NCBI GenBank assembly: GCA_902363335.1 | Contig: CABIZV010000001.1 | Span: 744,001-808,000, forward strand | Direction of reading: 5' to 3' | DNA from: Enterobacteriaceae bacterium | Lineage (GTDB): Bacteria; Pseudomonadota; Gammaproteobacteria; Enterobacterales; Enterobacteriaceae | Length of the DNA: 64,000 nucleotides | In this document: positions 18,118-26,341 of the stretch, piece by piece | Layout of the letters: the number at the start of each line of letters is the position of its first letter | Numbering within the stretch: position 1 is the stretch's first letter | Made by a program: the position numbers and the translations under genes | The notes under the pieces: model-generated | What the model was told of the DNA's origin: nothing | The model's input: only the letters and a program-made list of their open reading frames with translations | Database searches by the model: none

Positions 18118-18133
18118 TAGACCAATCGGTCTA
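18118..18133. promoter_or_regulatory. NemR operator upstream of nemR-nemA-gloA
   Basis: TAGACCAATCGGTCTA is a perfect palindrome and matches the known NemR box TAGACC-N4-GGTCTA. It ends 14 bases before the nemR start codon, so NemR should repress its own operon here. Confidence 0.9.
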
Positions 18134-18147
18134 TTACAGTTCAACGC

Positions 18148-18744
18148 ATGAGCAAATCTATTGAACATGATACCCGTGAACACATTCTGGCTACCGGCGA
18201 GCGTCTTTGTATGCATCGCGGATTTACCGGAATGGGTCTGAGCGAACTCCTGAAAACGGCCGAGGTGCCGAAAGGATCGTTCTATCACTATTTCCGTTCA
18301 AAAGAGGCGTTTGGCGTCGCCATGCTGGAGCGGCACTTTTCAGATTATCATCTGCGTCTGGTTGAGCACTTCACGCAGGGCCCCGGCAACTACCGCGACC
18401 GCCTGCTGGATTACTATCAGCACACGCTCACCCAATTTTGCCAGCAGGGTTTAATCAGCGGTTGTTTAACCGTCAAACTCTCTGCTGAAGTGTGCGATCT
18501 GTCAGAAGATATGCGCGCTGAGATGAACAAAGGTGCTAACCAGATTATGGTTTTGTTAGCGTCAGCGCTGGAAAATGGCCGCCGGGAAGGATGTTTAAAC
18601 TTTGTTGGCGAAGCCGCAGCAACAGCGCAGGTACTTTACTCGCTGTGGTTAGGGGCGAACTTGCAGGCCAAAATGGCGCGCAGCTCCGCGCCGCTTGAAA
18701 GCGCACTAACGCACGTCAGGAATCTGATTGCCGCGCCGGATTAA
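18148..18744 (+). CDS. nemR: TetR-family redox-sensing repressor NemR
   Basis: Repressor of nemRA-gloA, released by electrophiles and hypochlorous acid. The N-terminal helix-turn-helix (GLSELLKTAEVPKGSFYHYF) is followed by the sensing domain. Cys98, Cys106 and Cys116 are present; Cys106 is the key sensing residue in E. coli. Length is 198 aa (E. coli 199). The ATG lies 14 bases after the operator. The coding end forms the left arm of a terminator-like hairpin before nemA. Confidence 0.95.
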   Translation: MSKSIEHDTREHILATGERLCMHRGFTGMGLSELLKTAEVPKGSFYHYFRSKEAFGVAMLERHFSDYHLRLVEHFTQGPGNYRDRLLDYYQHTLTQFCQQGLISGCLTVKLSAEVCDLSEDMRAEMNKGANQIMVLLASALENGRREGCLNFVGEAAATAQVLYSLWLGANLQAKMARSSAPLESALTHVRNLIAAPD

Positions 18745-18758
18745 TCACCGGCGTTTTT
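18734..18758 (+). terminator. Terminator-like hairpin overlapping the nemR stop codon
   Basis: CGCCGG (18734-18739) can pair with CCGGCG (18748-18753), followed by five T residues. The nemR stop codon (18742-18744) lies in the loop, so ribosomes finishing nemR would cover the structure. This could tune nemA expression relative to nemR. Confidence 0.55.
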
Positions 18759-18800
18759 ATTTCTTACATCACTAGACGACCGGTCTACTCAGGAGTCATT

Positions 18801-19898
18801 ATGTCACAAGAGAAATTGTTTACCCCACTTAAAGTGGGTGCGGTGACCGCCCCAAACCGCGTGTTTATGGCCCCACTGACGCGTCTGCGTAGCATCGTAC
18901 CAGGCGATATCCCGACTCCGTTGATGGGTGAATACTACCGCCAGCGTGCAAGTGCGGGTCTGATTATCTCCGAAGCAACCCAGATTTCCGCTCAGGCGAA
19001 AGGCTACCAGGGCGCACCAGGCCTGCACAGCCCAGAGCAGATTGCCGCGTGGAAGAAAATCACCGCGGGTGTGCATGCTGAAAACGGTCGTATCGCGGTG
19101 CAGCTGTGGCACACCGGACGTATTTCTCACAGCAGCCTGCAACCCAATGGTGAAGCGCCGGTTGCGCCTTCTGCACTGAGTGCCAATACCCGTACTTCGC
19201 TTCGTGATGAAAACGGTCATGCTATCCGTGTCGACACGTCTTTGCCTCGCGCTCTGGAAACCCGTGAAATTCCGGGTATCGTTAATGATTTCCGTCAGGC
19301 TATCGCTAACGCCCGTGAAGCTGGCTTCGATTTAGTTGAGCTGCACTCAGCCCACGGCTATCTGTTGCACCAGTTCCTGTCCCCTTCTTCTAACCATCGT
19401 ACCGATGAGTACGGCGGCAGCGTTGAAAACCGCGCTCGTCTGGTGCTTGAAGTGGTTGATGCCGGGATCAAAGAATGGGGTGCCGATCGTATCGCTATTC
19501 GCGTATCGCCAATTGGCTCCTTCCAGAACGTCGATAACGGCCCGAATGAAGAAGCAGATGCGCTTTATTTGATTGAAGAACTGGGCAAACGCGGCATTGC
19601 TTACCTGCACATGTCCGAACCAGACTGGGCGGGCGGCGAACCGTACAGCGATGCTTTCCGCGAAAAAGTGCGCGCCCGTTTCCACGGCCCAATCATTGGT
19701 GCTGGCGCTTACACGCCGGAAAAAGCAGAAGAGTTGATTGAAAAAGGGTTAATTGACGCCGTTGCCTTTGGTCGCGCTTATATTGCCAACCCGGACCTGG
19801 TAGCCCGTCTGCAACGCAAAGCCGAGTTGAACCCACAGCATCCAGAAAGCTTCTACGGCGGTGGTGCTGAAGGGTATACCGATTATCCGACTTTGTGA
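18801..19898 (+). CDS. nemA: N-ethylmaleimide reductase, Old Yellow Enzyme family
   Basis: FMN-dependent NADPH oxidoreductase reducing activated alkenes, quinones and nitro compounds. The 365 aa equal E. coli NemA. The (beta/alpha)8 barrel shows the substrate-binding segment ELHSAHGYLLHQFLSP (about residues 179-194), with the His and Tyr expected in the active site, and the flavin segments APLTRLRS and GAYTPEKAEEL...AFGRAYIANPDL. It lies between nemR and gloA on the same strand; a second NemR-like palindrome precedes it at 18773-18787. Confidence 0.97.
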   Translation: MSQEKLFTPLKVGAVTAPNRVFMAPLTRLRSIVPGDIPTPLMGEYYRQRASAGLIISEATQISAQAKGYQGAPGLHSPEQIAAWKKITAGVHAENGRIAVQLWHTGRISHSSLQPNGEAPVAPSALSANTRTSLRDENGHAIRVDTSLPRALETREIPGIVNDFRQAIANAREAGFDLVELHSAHGYLLHQFLSPSSNHRTDEYGGSVENRARLVLEVVDAGIKEWGADRIAIRVSPIGSFQNVDNGPNEEADALYLIEELGKRGIAYLHMSEPDWAGGEPYSDAFREKVRARFHGPIIGAGAYTPEKAEELIEKGLIDAVAFGRAYIANPDLVARLQRKAELNPQHPESFYGGGAEGYTDYPTL

Positions 19899-19969
19899 TC
19901 CTTCATTGATAGCGGCGCCTTTGCGCCGCTATACTAGGACATTATTCATAAGTAAGGACGAGGGATATC

Positions 19970-20377
19970 ATGCGTTTACTGCATACCATGCTGCGTGTCG
20001 GCGACCTGCAACGCTCTATTGAGTTTTACACCAACGTTCTGGGCATGAAACTGCTGCGCACCAGCGAGAACACCGAATACAAATACTCCCTGGCATTTGT
20101 CGGTTACGGCGATGAAAGCGACACCGCAGTGATTGAGTTGACCTATAACTGGGGCGTAGACAAATACGACCTGGGAACGGCCTACGGTCACATCGCGCTG
20201 AGCGTTGATAATGCAGCGGAAGCCTGCGATCGCATTCGCAAAAATGGCGGTAACGTCACGCGCGAAGCAGGCCCGGTAAAAGGCGGCGCGACGGTTATCG
20301 CGTTTGTCGAAGATCCAGACGGCTACAAAATTGAGTTGATCGAAGAGAAGGATGCCGGCAAAGGTCTTGGCAACTAA
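19970..20377 (+). CDS. gloA: Glyoxalase I (lactoylglutathione lyase)
   Basis: Nickel-dependent enzyme isomerising the methylglyoxal-glutathione hemithioacetal to S-lactoylglutathione. All four metal ligands are at the E. coli positions: His5, Glu56, His74 and Glu122. Length is 135 aa, as in E. coli. It lies 71 bases after nemA, with a short hairpin (19909-19932) lacking a T-run in between, compatible with the known nemRA-gloA co-transcription. A weak terminator follows at 20385-20408. Confidence 0.97.
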   Translation: MRLLHTMLRVGDLQRSIEFYTNVLGMKLLRTSENTEYKYSLAFVGYGDESDTAVIELTYNWGVDKYDLGTAYGHIALSVDNAAEACDRIRKNGGNVTREAGPVKGGATVIAFVEDPDGYKIELIEEKDAGKGLGN

Positions 20378-20481
20378 TCTCCCGCGGGTGCCTTAGGGTA
20401 CCCGTTTTCTCCTCCCGCCTTTCCAAGCCGCGGCAAAATTTGCCATAATGCGCGCTACTTTTTCTAAGTTAAGAGATTCAG

Positions 20482-21129
20482 ATGTCCGACAATGTGCAGC
20501 TTAATGGTCTTTGCGACCGTTTTCGTGGGTTTTATCCCGTGGTGATTGATGTTGAAACCGCAGGATTCAATGCCAAAACGGATGCTCTGCTCGAAGTAGC
20601 AGCAATCACGTTGAAAATGGATGAGCAAGGCTGGCTGATGCCGGATAACACGTTGCATTTCCACGTTGAGCCATTTGAAGGGGCCAACCTTGTTCCAGAA
20701 GCGCTCGCTTTCAATGGCATTGACCCAAATAACCCGCTGCGCGGCGCAGTCAGTGAATACGACGCGCTGCACGCCATTTTCAAGATGGTACGCAAAGGGA
20801 TGAAAGAGACGGATTGCAACCGCGCGATCATGGTGGCGCACAATGCCACCTTCGACCATAGCTTCATGATGGCCGCCGCCGAACGCGCCTCGCTCAAACG
20901 CAATCCGTTCCACCCGTTTGTCACCTTTGATACGGCGGCACTCAGCGGGCTGGCTCTTGGACAAACGGTACTGTCGAAAGCTTGCGCGGCCGCCGGTATG
21001 GATTTCGACAGCAGCCAGGCCCACTCGGCGCTGTACGATACCGAACAAACCGCGATTCTGTTCTGCGAAATCGTCAACCGCTGGAAGCGCCTTGGCGGCT
21101 GGCCGCTGCCGATAGCCACGGAAGAATAA
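20482..21129 (+). CDS. rnt: Ribonuclease T
   Basis: 3'-to-5' exoribonuclease that finishes tRNA and other stable RNA 3' ends. The DEDDh catalytic residues are present: Asp23 and Glu25 in IDVETAGF, the Asp in AHNATFDHSF, and the His and Asp in AHSALYDTEQT. Length is 215 aa, as in E. coli. Expression is independent or from gloA read-through; a strong terminator follows. Confidence 0.97.
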   Translation: MSDNVQLNGLCDRFRGFYPVVIDVETAGFNAKTDALLEVAAITLKMDEQGWLMPDNTLHFHVEPFEGANLVPEALAFNGIDPNNPLRGAVSEYDALHAIFKMVRKGMKETDCNRAIMVAHNATFDHSFMMAAAERASLKRNPFHPFVTFDTAALSGLALGQTVLSKACAAAGMDFDSSQAHSALYDTEQTAILFCEIVNRWKRLGGWPLPIATEE

Positions 21130-21137
21130 TCGTATAA

Positions 21138-21165
21138 AAAAAGCGCCGTAAAGGCGCTTTTTATT
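21138..21165 (+). terminator. Rho-independent terminator of rnt
   Basis: AAAAAGCGCC pairs with GGCGCTTTTT around a short loop, eight bases after the rnt stop. Confidence 0.9.
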
Positions 21166-21191
21166 CTCTGTAGCTGTCTATCGTTGAAACC

Positions 21192-21263
21192 GTAGGCCAG
21201 AAAGCTGCGCGCCATCTGGCATCCCGGGTAGAATGCCGGATGGCGCGCAGCTTTCCGGCCTAC
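21192..21263. repeat. Large imperfect inverted repeat (REP-like) between rnt and grxD
   Basis: Arms of about 31 bases start with GTAGGCCAGAAAGCTGCGCG and end with its near-perfect complement, separated by about ten bases. Only about two mismatches occur. It resembles a REP pair but contains an internal AAAGCTGCGCGCC segment not typical of the classical REP. It lies between convergent genes. Confidence 0.75.
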
Positions 21264-21276
21264 ACGAACCTGGCAG

Positions 21277-21621
21277 TTACTCTGCTTTCGGCTCTTCAGC
21301 GTATTTTGCCGCGGTCTCTTTAATCAGAGGCTGCAGTTCGCCACGCTGGTACATCTCAATAATAATGTCACAGCCGCCAACCAGCTCACCGTCCACCCAC
21401 AGCTGCGGGAAGGTCGGCCAGTTTGCGTATTTTGGCAGCTCAGCACGAATATCCGGGTTCTGCAGGATGTCGACATAAGCGAAGCGCTCGCCACAGGCAG
21501 ACAGCGCCTGCACTGCCTGTGCGGAGAAGCCGCAGCTTGGCAGTTTCGGAGAACCTTTCATGTACAGCAGGATTGGGTTTTCAGCGATCTGGCGCTGAAT
21601 TTTTTCAATTGTCTCGCTCAT
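21277..21621 (-). CDS. grxD: Monothiol glutaredoxin GrxD
   Basis: Cytosolic monothiol glutaredoxin that binds a [2Fe-2S] cluster with glutathione and acts in Fe-S cluster trafficking. The CGFS active site starts at Cys30 within KLPSCGFSAQAV. The glutathione-binding WPTFPQLWVDGELVGG segment is intact. Length is 114 aa (E. coli 115). The gene stands alone on the minus strand, divergent from mepH across 339 bases. Confidence 0.97.
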   Translation of the reverse strand: MSETIEKIQRQIAENPILLYMKGSPKLPSCGFSAQAVQALSACGERFAYVDILQNPDIRAELPKYANWPTFPQLWVDGELVGGCDIIIEMYQRGELQPLIKETAAKYAEEPKAE

Positions 21622-21960
21622 TGTCTTGCTTCCTCACACTTCTTTTTACGACAGTAGTCCGCCATTGTAGCGTTTCAGGTCGCGAACCGAAAATAACATT
21701 TTGTTCACGCTTTACTATTTTATCGTCTGTTCGCTTAAGTTGCTTTATAAATATGTTTTTATCGGCAGTTCACTGAAAAACTTGTTCATTTTTTAGCTTG
21801 AGTTGTATCAAATGATGTTTTTTTTTGCAGTTGCTAACGAAACAACGTTTTGGACTAAAAAACAGTATTAACATTTCGTGTTTTTATAGATTAGAATCGT
21901 TGGGTTTTGTAAACCATACCCAGGCAAGGATGTACGCCTGATTACTCAGAGGGTTGTTCA
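21622..21960 (+). promoter_or_regulatory. 339-base divergent intergenic region of grxD and mepH
   Basis: A+T-rich region carrying the two divergent promoters. The mepH side contains long T and A runs (for example at 21819-21826), a pattern typical of nucleoid-protein-bound promoters. I see no open frame, no repeat and no operator I can name. Confidence 0.4.
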
Positions 21961-22791
21961 GTGGCGCAGATAAAAAAATGGTCGTTCACGCTCTGTGCAT
22001 TGTTGTTTACATCGTTATCTTTCACGCCGTTGGCGCATGCAACCGGGCATGCCAAAACACCTACGGCGCAAAAATCGCTTCCCGTAAAAGGCAGCGAACG
22101 TAAGAAAAAAAGCACAGACACCAAGTCCAACAGCAAGAAAAAATCGTCCTCTACGGCCAGTAAGAAAAAAAACAGCAGCGCCGTGGCGAAAAAATCAGCA
22201 CCTTCCTCCAGCCGTAAAAATTCCTCTACGCGTACCGCAAAAGCCAGCAGAAAAGGCAGCACGCTGAAGACAGCTAACCTCGTCACCACCTGCAAACCTG
22301 CGCGTAAAGGCCACAAAAAATCCTGCACCACCAGCCCAGCCGAGAGTCAGCCGACGACCATAGCGCAGGCGCACAAAGTTCGCGTGCAAAAAGCGCAGAA
22401 GACGGCAATGAACAAACTGATGGGCCAACTCGGTAAGCCTTATCGTTGGGGCGGCAACTCACCACGTACCGGTTTCGACTGCAGCGGTCTGGTGTATTAC
22501 GCTTATAAAGATCTGGTTAATATTCGTATCCCACGCACCGCCAATGAAATGTACCATCTGCGTGATGCCCGCCCGGTCGACCGTGGCGAGCTGGAGAGCG
22601 GCGATTTGGTCTTCTTCCGCACGCAGGGTCGCGGCACGGCTGACCATGTCGGTGTTTACGTCGGCAACGGTAAATTTATCCAATCCCCTCGTACCGGTCG
22701 TGATATTCAAATCACTTCCCTGAGCGAAGATTATTGGGTTCGCCACTATGTTGGCGCCCGTCGCGTAGTCACGCCGAAGACCATTCGTTAA
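21961..22791 (+). CDS. mepH: NlpC/P60 murein DD-endopeptidase MepH
   Basis: Cleaves D-Ala-mDAP cross-links in peptidoglycan during cell-wall growth. It starts with GTG at 21961 and a signal peptide ending near AHA (about residue 27). A striking low-complexity Lys/Ser-rich linker covers about residues 33-100. The NlpC/P60 domain (about 145-265) has the catalytic Cys in FDCSGLVYYAY, the His in ADHVGVYVG and a polar third residue near QSPRTGR. Length is 276 aa (E. coli 271). Confidence 0.94.
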   Translation: MAQIKKWSFTLCALLFTSLSFTPLAHATGHAKTPTAQKSLPVKGSERKKKSTDTKSNSKKKSSSTASKKKNSSAVAKKSAPSSSRKNSSTRTAKASRKGSTLKTANLVTTCKPARKGHKKSCTTSPAESQPTTIAQAHKVRVQKAQKTAMNKLMGQLGKPYRWGGNSPRTGFDCSGLVYYAYKDLVNIRIPRTANEMYHLRDARPVDRGELESGDLVFFRTQGRGTADHVGVYVGNGKFIQSPRTGRDIQITSLSEDYWVRHYVGARRVVTPKTIR

Positions 22792-22794
22792 TCA

Positions 22795-22834
22795 CTTACC
22801 CCGTTTGTTAATAAACGGGGTAAGCTTATCTTTT
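22795..22834 (+). terminator. Rho-independent terminator of mepH
   Basis: CTTACCCCGTTT pairs perfectly with AAACGGGGTAAG across six bases, then CTTATCTTTT follows. Confidence 0.85.
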
Positions 22835-22914
22835 CTCTCACCTTTTAATTTGCTACTCTATCCTTACTCAATACAAGGTTATTGAGTGCACAAACTATAA
22901 TAAGGAGAGTAGCA

Positions 22915-23496
22915 ATGTCGTTCGAATTACCTGCATTACCGTATGCCAAAGACGCTTTAGTCCCACACATTTCTGTGGAAACGCTTGAGTACCACTATGG
23001 TAAACACCACCAGACTTATGTCACTAACCTGAACAACCTGGTCAAAGGCACCGCGTTTGAAGGCAAAACGCTTGAAGAGATCGTTCGTACCTCTGAAGGC
23101 GGCGTGTTCAACAACGCAGCACAGGTCTGGAACCACACTTTCTACTGGAACTGCCTGGCCCCTAACGCTGGCGGCGAACCAACCGGCGCAGTTGCTGATG
23201 CCATTAACAAAGCGTTTGGTAGCTTCGCGGAATTCAAAGCACAATTTACTGATGCCGCGGTTAAAAACTTCGGTGCGGGCTGGACCTGGCTTGTGAAGAA
23301 GGCTGACGGCTCACTGGCCATCGTTTCGACCTCTAACGCGGGTACGCCGCTGACCACCGACGCAACGCCACTGCTGACCGTCGATGTGTGGGAACATGCT
23401 TACTACATAGACTACCGCAACGCGCGTCCTAACTATCTGGAGCACTTCTGGGCTCTGGTAAACTGGAAGTTTGTGGCTGAAAATCTGGCCGCATAA
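22915..23496 (+). CDS. sodB: Iron superoxide dismutase
   Basis: Cytosolic Fe-superoxide dismutase. Iron ligands are at His27 (LEYHYGKHH), His74 (WNHTFYW), and Asp157/His161 (DVWEHAYYIDY). Length is 193 aa, as in E. coli, with the ATG at 22915 preceded by AAGGAGAG; an upstream in-frame start at 22882 lacks a ribosome binding site. In E. coli the mRNA is repressed by the RyhB small RNA around the start codon; the leader here looks similar but I did not verify pairing. Confidence 0.98.
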   Translation: MSFELPALPYAKDALVPHISVETLEYHYGKHHQTYVTNLNNLVKGTAFEGKTLEEIVRTSEGGVFNNAAQVWNHTFYWNCLAPNAGGEPTGAVADAINKAFGSFAEFKAQFTDAAVKNFGAGWTWLVKKADGSLAIVSTSNAGTPLTTDATPLLTVDVWEHAYYIDYRNARPNYLEHFWALVNWKFVAENLAA

Positions 23497-23501
23497 GTTG
23501 C

Positions 23502-23533
23502 AAAAAACCCGGCCATATTCCGCCGGGTTTTAT
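23502..23533. terminator. Terminator between sodB and ydhP
   Basis: AAAACCCGGC pairs with GCCGGGTTTT across an eight-base loop, giving T-runs on both strands between the convergent genes. Confidence 0.85.
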
Positions 23534-23571
23534 CCATTACGCAGAAGAGTTCCTCTTCTGCGTATTTAGAT

Positions 23572-24738
23572 TTACTGACTTGCAAGCACTTCTTCACCGC
23601 GACTACGGCTACTCAATACCACCACCAACAACGCAAGCCCCGCCACGATTGCCCCCATCACCGGAACAAAGCTATAGCCCATACCGCCTGAAATCACCGC
23701 GCCACCGGCGACCGCGCCCAGCGCATTACCCAGGTTAAACGCGCCGATATTGACCGACGACGACAGGCCCGGAGCTTCATGCGCCACGCGCATCACGCGC
23801 ATCTGTAGCGGAGGCACCACCGCAAAGGTTGCCGCGCCCCATACCACCATGCTCACCGCGGCCCCGAACTGCGTTTGCGCAAGGAACGGAATAGCCAACA
23901 TAATAACCATTAACAGCAGTAAGAAACCTTTCAACGTTCCGCTCACGGAGCGGTCAGCGAATTTACCGCCCAGATAGTTCCCGATAGAGAAGCCCACGCC
24001 TATCAGCACTAGCATCAGGGTAATAAAACCTGACGAGGCATGAGTGATGGTGTGCAATACCGGGGAGATATAGGTATAGAGGGTAAACATTGCCCCTGCC
24101 CCCAGTACCGTGGTCAACAGCGCGGACAGCACCTGCGGACGCATCAGCACCGACAGTTCACGTTTCACATCCGGCTTCTCCCCCGCTCCACCTTTTGGCA
24201 GCGAGAACCATAGGCTTAAAATAGCGATCACGCCAAGCCCTGTGGTGGCCATAAACGACATACGCCAGCCGATGGTTTCCCCAAGCCAGGTTGCAGCAGG
24301 CACACCGCCGATATTCGCGATGGTCAGCCCCATAAACATGGTTGCAACCGCACTGGCCTGCTTGTGCTTTGGCACTACGCTTGCCGCGACCACTGAACCC
24401 AGGCCAAAGAAAGCGCCATGGTTAAGGCTTGTGATAATACGCGACACCATTAAGGTGGTGTAGTCCGGCGAGAACGCCGACAGCACATTGCCGAGGGTGA
24501 AGATAGCCATCAGGAAAATCAGCGCATTACGGCGACCGCGATGCGAAAGCAACAGGGTCATTAGCGGCGCGCCCACCATCACGCCAACGGCATAGGCGCT
24601 TATCAACATACCGGCGGCAGGAATGGAAACATCAACCCCTTTCGCGATAACCGGCAAAAGACCCATCGGCGAGAATTCGGTGGTGCCGATACCAAAAGCC
24701 CCAATGGCTAACGCCAATAAAGGAAAATTCATTTTCAT
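23572..24738 (-). CDS. ydhP: Major facilitator superfamily transporter YdhP
   Basis: Predicted inner-membrane efflux transporter of the DHA1 (arabinose efflux-like) MFS group. Length is 388 aa (E. coli 389), with 12 hydrophobic segments. The N-terminal signature GTTEFSPMGLLP and the loop motif SHRGRRNALI between helices 2 and 3 are family-typical. The substrate is not established. It is followed on the same strand, at its 5' side, by ynhF. Confidence 0.93.
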   Translation of the reverse strand: MKMNFPLLALAIGAFGIGTTEFSPMGLLPVIAKGVDVSIPAAGMLISAYAVGVMVGAPLMTLLLSHRGRRNALIFLMAIFTLGNVLSAFSPDYTTLMVSRIITSLNHGAFFGLGSVVAASVVPKHKQASAVATMFMGLTIANIGGVPAATWLGETIGWRMSFMATTGLGVIAILSLWFSLPKGGAGEKPDVKRELSVLMRPQVLSALLTTVLGAGAMFTLYTYISPVLHTITHASSGFITLMLVLIGVGFSIGNYLGGKFADRSVSGTLKGFLLLLMVIMLAIPFLAQTQFGAAVSMVVWGAATFAVVPPLQMRVMRVAHEAPGLSSSVNIGAFNLGNALGAVAGGAVISGGMGYSFVPVMGAIVAGLALLVVVLSSRSRGEEVLASQ

Positions 24739-24867
24739 ACAAAAGCTCCGCTAAGCCATACGCAGTACGCGGCATGACAACATGGGGCAAAAGCATGACA
24801 GCAATCACAGAAAAACAGAAGTGTACAAAACAGCAAAAGATTATTGCTATATAGATAACAATAAAAC

Positions 24868-24893
24868 GTGAGGGAGCGAACGCTCCCTCAAAG
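24868..24893 (-). terminator. Terminator of ynhF
   Basis: On the minus strand TGAGGGAGCG pairs with CGCTCCCTCA, followed by CGTTTTATTG. It lies six bases or so after the ynhF stop and separates ynhF from ydhP. Confidence 0.8.
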
Positions 24894-24898
24894 GGGGA

Positions 24899-24988
24899 TT
24901 AATGCAATATAGCGGTAAACGCCGCCGCGACGATCAGCGCGAGCGCAACGAAGGTAGTACCGAGTGACAACTTAAGATCGGTGCTCAT
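24899..24988 (-). CDS. ynhF: Small inner membrane protein YnhF (29 aa)
   Basis: A 29-residue protein, MSTDLKLSLGTTFVALALIV followed by AAAFTAILH, predicted to be a single membrane helix. It is the same length as E. coli YnhF, a known small membrane protein located between ydhP and purR, and matches it at both ends. The ATG is preceded by AAGGAG at eight bases, and a terminator follows. The function is unknown. Easily missed by gene callers because of its size. Confidence 0.9.
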   Translation of the reverse strand: MSTDLKLSLGTTFVALALIVAAAFTAILH

Positions 24989-25223
24989 CAATTTTTCTCC
25001 TTTTGATTACCACAGTAAAACTGCGTTTAATCATTTTTGCACACTTAATAGCAAAAATCTTCACAGATTTAGCAGGATGATGGTTTTTGTTCTTCCACTT
25101 TGCGTCAGGATAAGTCAAAATTCGACGCTTATTTATAAGCGTACCGGCCATTGACCCCCTCCTGTCGTCCTGTATCGTTTTCCCGGCGAAATGCAATCTG
25201 CAAGATTGTACCAGGGTGTGTGA

Positions 25224-25239
25224 AGGCAAACGTTTTCCT
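25224..25239. promoter_or_regulatory. PurR operator upstream of purR
   Basis: AGGCAAACGTTTTCCT matches the PurR consensus (A-GCAAACGTTT-C-T) and lies 44 bases before the purR start codon, corresponding to the first autoregulatory operator of E. coli purR. Confidence 0.85.
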
Positions 25240-25282
25240 TTCGGTATTTTCAGGGGCAGGCCAGGGTCTGGAGTGAGATGGA

Positions 25283-26308
25283 ATGGCAACAATTAAAGAT
25301 GTAGCGAAGCGCGCAAACGTTTCCACTACAACCGTATCACATGTTATTAACAAAACCCGTTTTGTCGCCGAAGACACGCGTGAAGCGGTGTGGGCAGCGA
25401 TTAAAGAGCTGCACTACTCGCCAAGCGCCGTCGCGCGCAGCCTCAAGGTTAACCACACCAAATCGATAGGTTTGCTGGCAACCAGTAGCGAGGCGGCTTA
25501 TTTTGCTGAAATCATCGAAGCCGTTGAGAAGAACTGCTTTGAGAAAGGCTATACCCTGATCCTTGGCAATGCGTGGAACAATCTGGAAAAGCAGCGCGCG
25601 TATTTGTCAATGATGGCGCAAAAGCGCGTAGATGGCCTGCTGGTGATGTGTTCTGAGTACCCGGAATCGCTGCTGTCGATGCTCGAAGAGTATCGCAACA
25701 TCCCGATGGTGGTTATGGATTGGGGTGAAGCCAAAGCCGACTTTACTGACTCGGTCATTGATAACGCCTTTGAAGGCGGGTATATGGCGGGTCGTTACCT
25801 GGTCGAACGTGGGCATCGTGATATCGGCGTAATTCCAGGGCCGCTGGAGCGTAACACCGGCGCGGGCCGTCTGGCAGGCTTTATGAAAGCGATGGAAGAG
25901 ACGATGATTAACGTCCCGGCCAACTGGATTGTGCAAGGCGATTTTGAGCCAGAATCAGGCTATCGCGCAATGCAGCAAATCCTGTCCCAGCACCCTCGCC
26001 CCACCGCAATCTTCTGCGGCGGTGATGTGATGGCGATGGGCGCGCTGTGCGCAGCCGATGAAATGGGGCTTCGTGTTCCTCAGGACATCTCGCTTATCGG
26101 CTACGATAACGTGCGCAACTCTCGCTTCTTTACGCCTGCGCTGACGACGATTCACCAGCCAAAAGACTCACTGGGCGAAACGGCCTTCAATATGCTGATG
26201 GATCGTATCGTCAGTAAGCGTGAGGAGTCGCAGTCGATTGAGGTCCATCCGCGCCTCATCGAACGCCGCTCCGTGGCTGACGGCCCGTTCCGCGACTATC
26301 GCCGTTAA
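25283..26308 (+). CDS. purR: LacI-family purine repressor PurR
   Basis: Repressor of purine biosynthesis genes, with hypoxanthine or guanine as co-repressor. Residues 1-20 (MATIKDVAKRANVSTTTVSH) form the helix-turn-helix and continue into the hinge helix (PSAVARSLK); the periplasmic-binding-protein-like domain follows. Length is 341 aa, as in E. coli. A second operator lies inside the coding sequence at 25311-25326. A hairpin after the gene doubles as the 3' end of convergent punR. Confidence 0.98.
   Translation: MATIKDVAKRANVSTTTVSHVINKTRFVAEDTREAVWAAIKELHYSPSAVARSLKVNHTKSIGLLATSSEAAYFAEIIEAVEKNCFEKGYTLILGNAWNNLEKQRAYLSMMAQKRVDGLLVMCSEYPESLLSMLEEYRNIPMVVMDWGEAKADFTDSVIDNAFEGGYMAGRYLVERGHRDIGVIPGPLERNTGAGRLAGFMKAMEETMINVPANWIVQGDFEPESGYRAMQQILSQHPRPTAIFCGGDVMAMGALCAADEMGLRVPQDISLIGYDNVRNSRFFTPALTTIHQPKDSLGETAFNMLMDRIVSKREESQSIEVHPRLIERRSVADGPFRDYRR
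25311..25326. promoter_or_regulatory. Intragenic PurR operator in the 5' end of purR
   Basis: GCGCAAACGTTTCCAC within codons 10-15 matches the PurR box and corresponds to the intragenic O2 site known in E. coli purR. It overlaps the helix-turn-helix coding sequence. Confidence 0.8.
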
Positions 26309-26316
26309 GTCCCTAT

Positions 26317-26341
26317 GCGGACGCCCTATTCCGGCGTCCGC
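26317..26341. terminator. Hairpin between purR and punR, overlapping the punR 3' end
   Basis: GCGGACGCC pairs perfectly with GGCGTCCGC across seven bases. The right arm encodes the last residues of punR on the other strand and the loop contains its stop codon. No strong T-run follows, so termination efficiency is uncertain. Confidence 0.55.
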
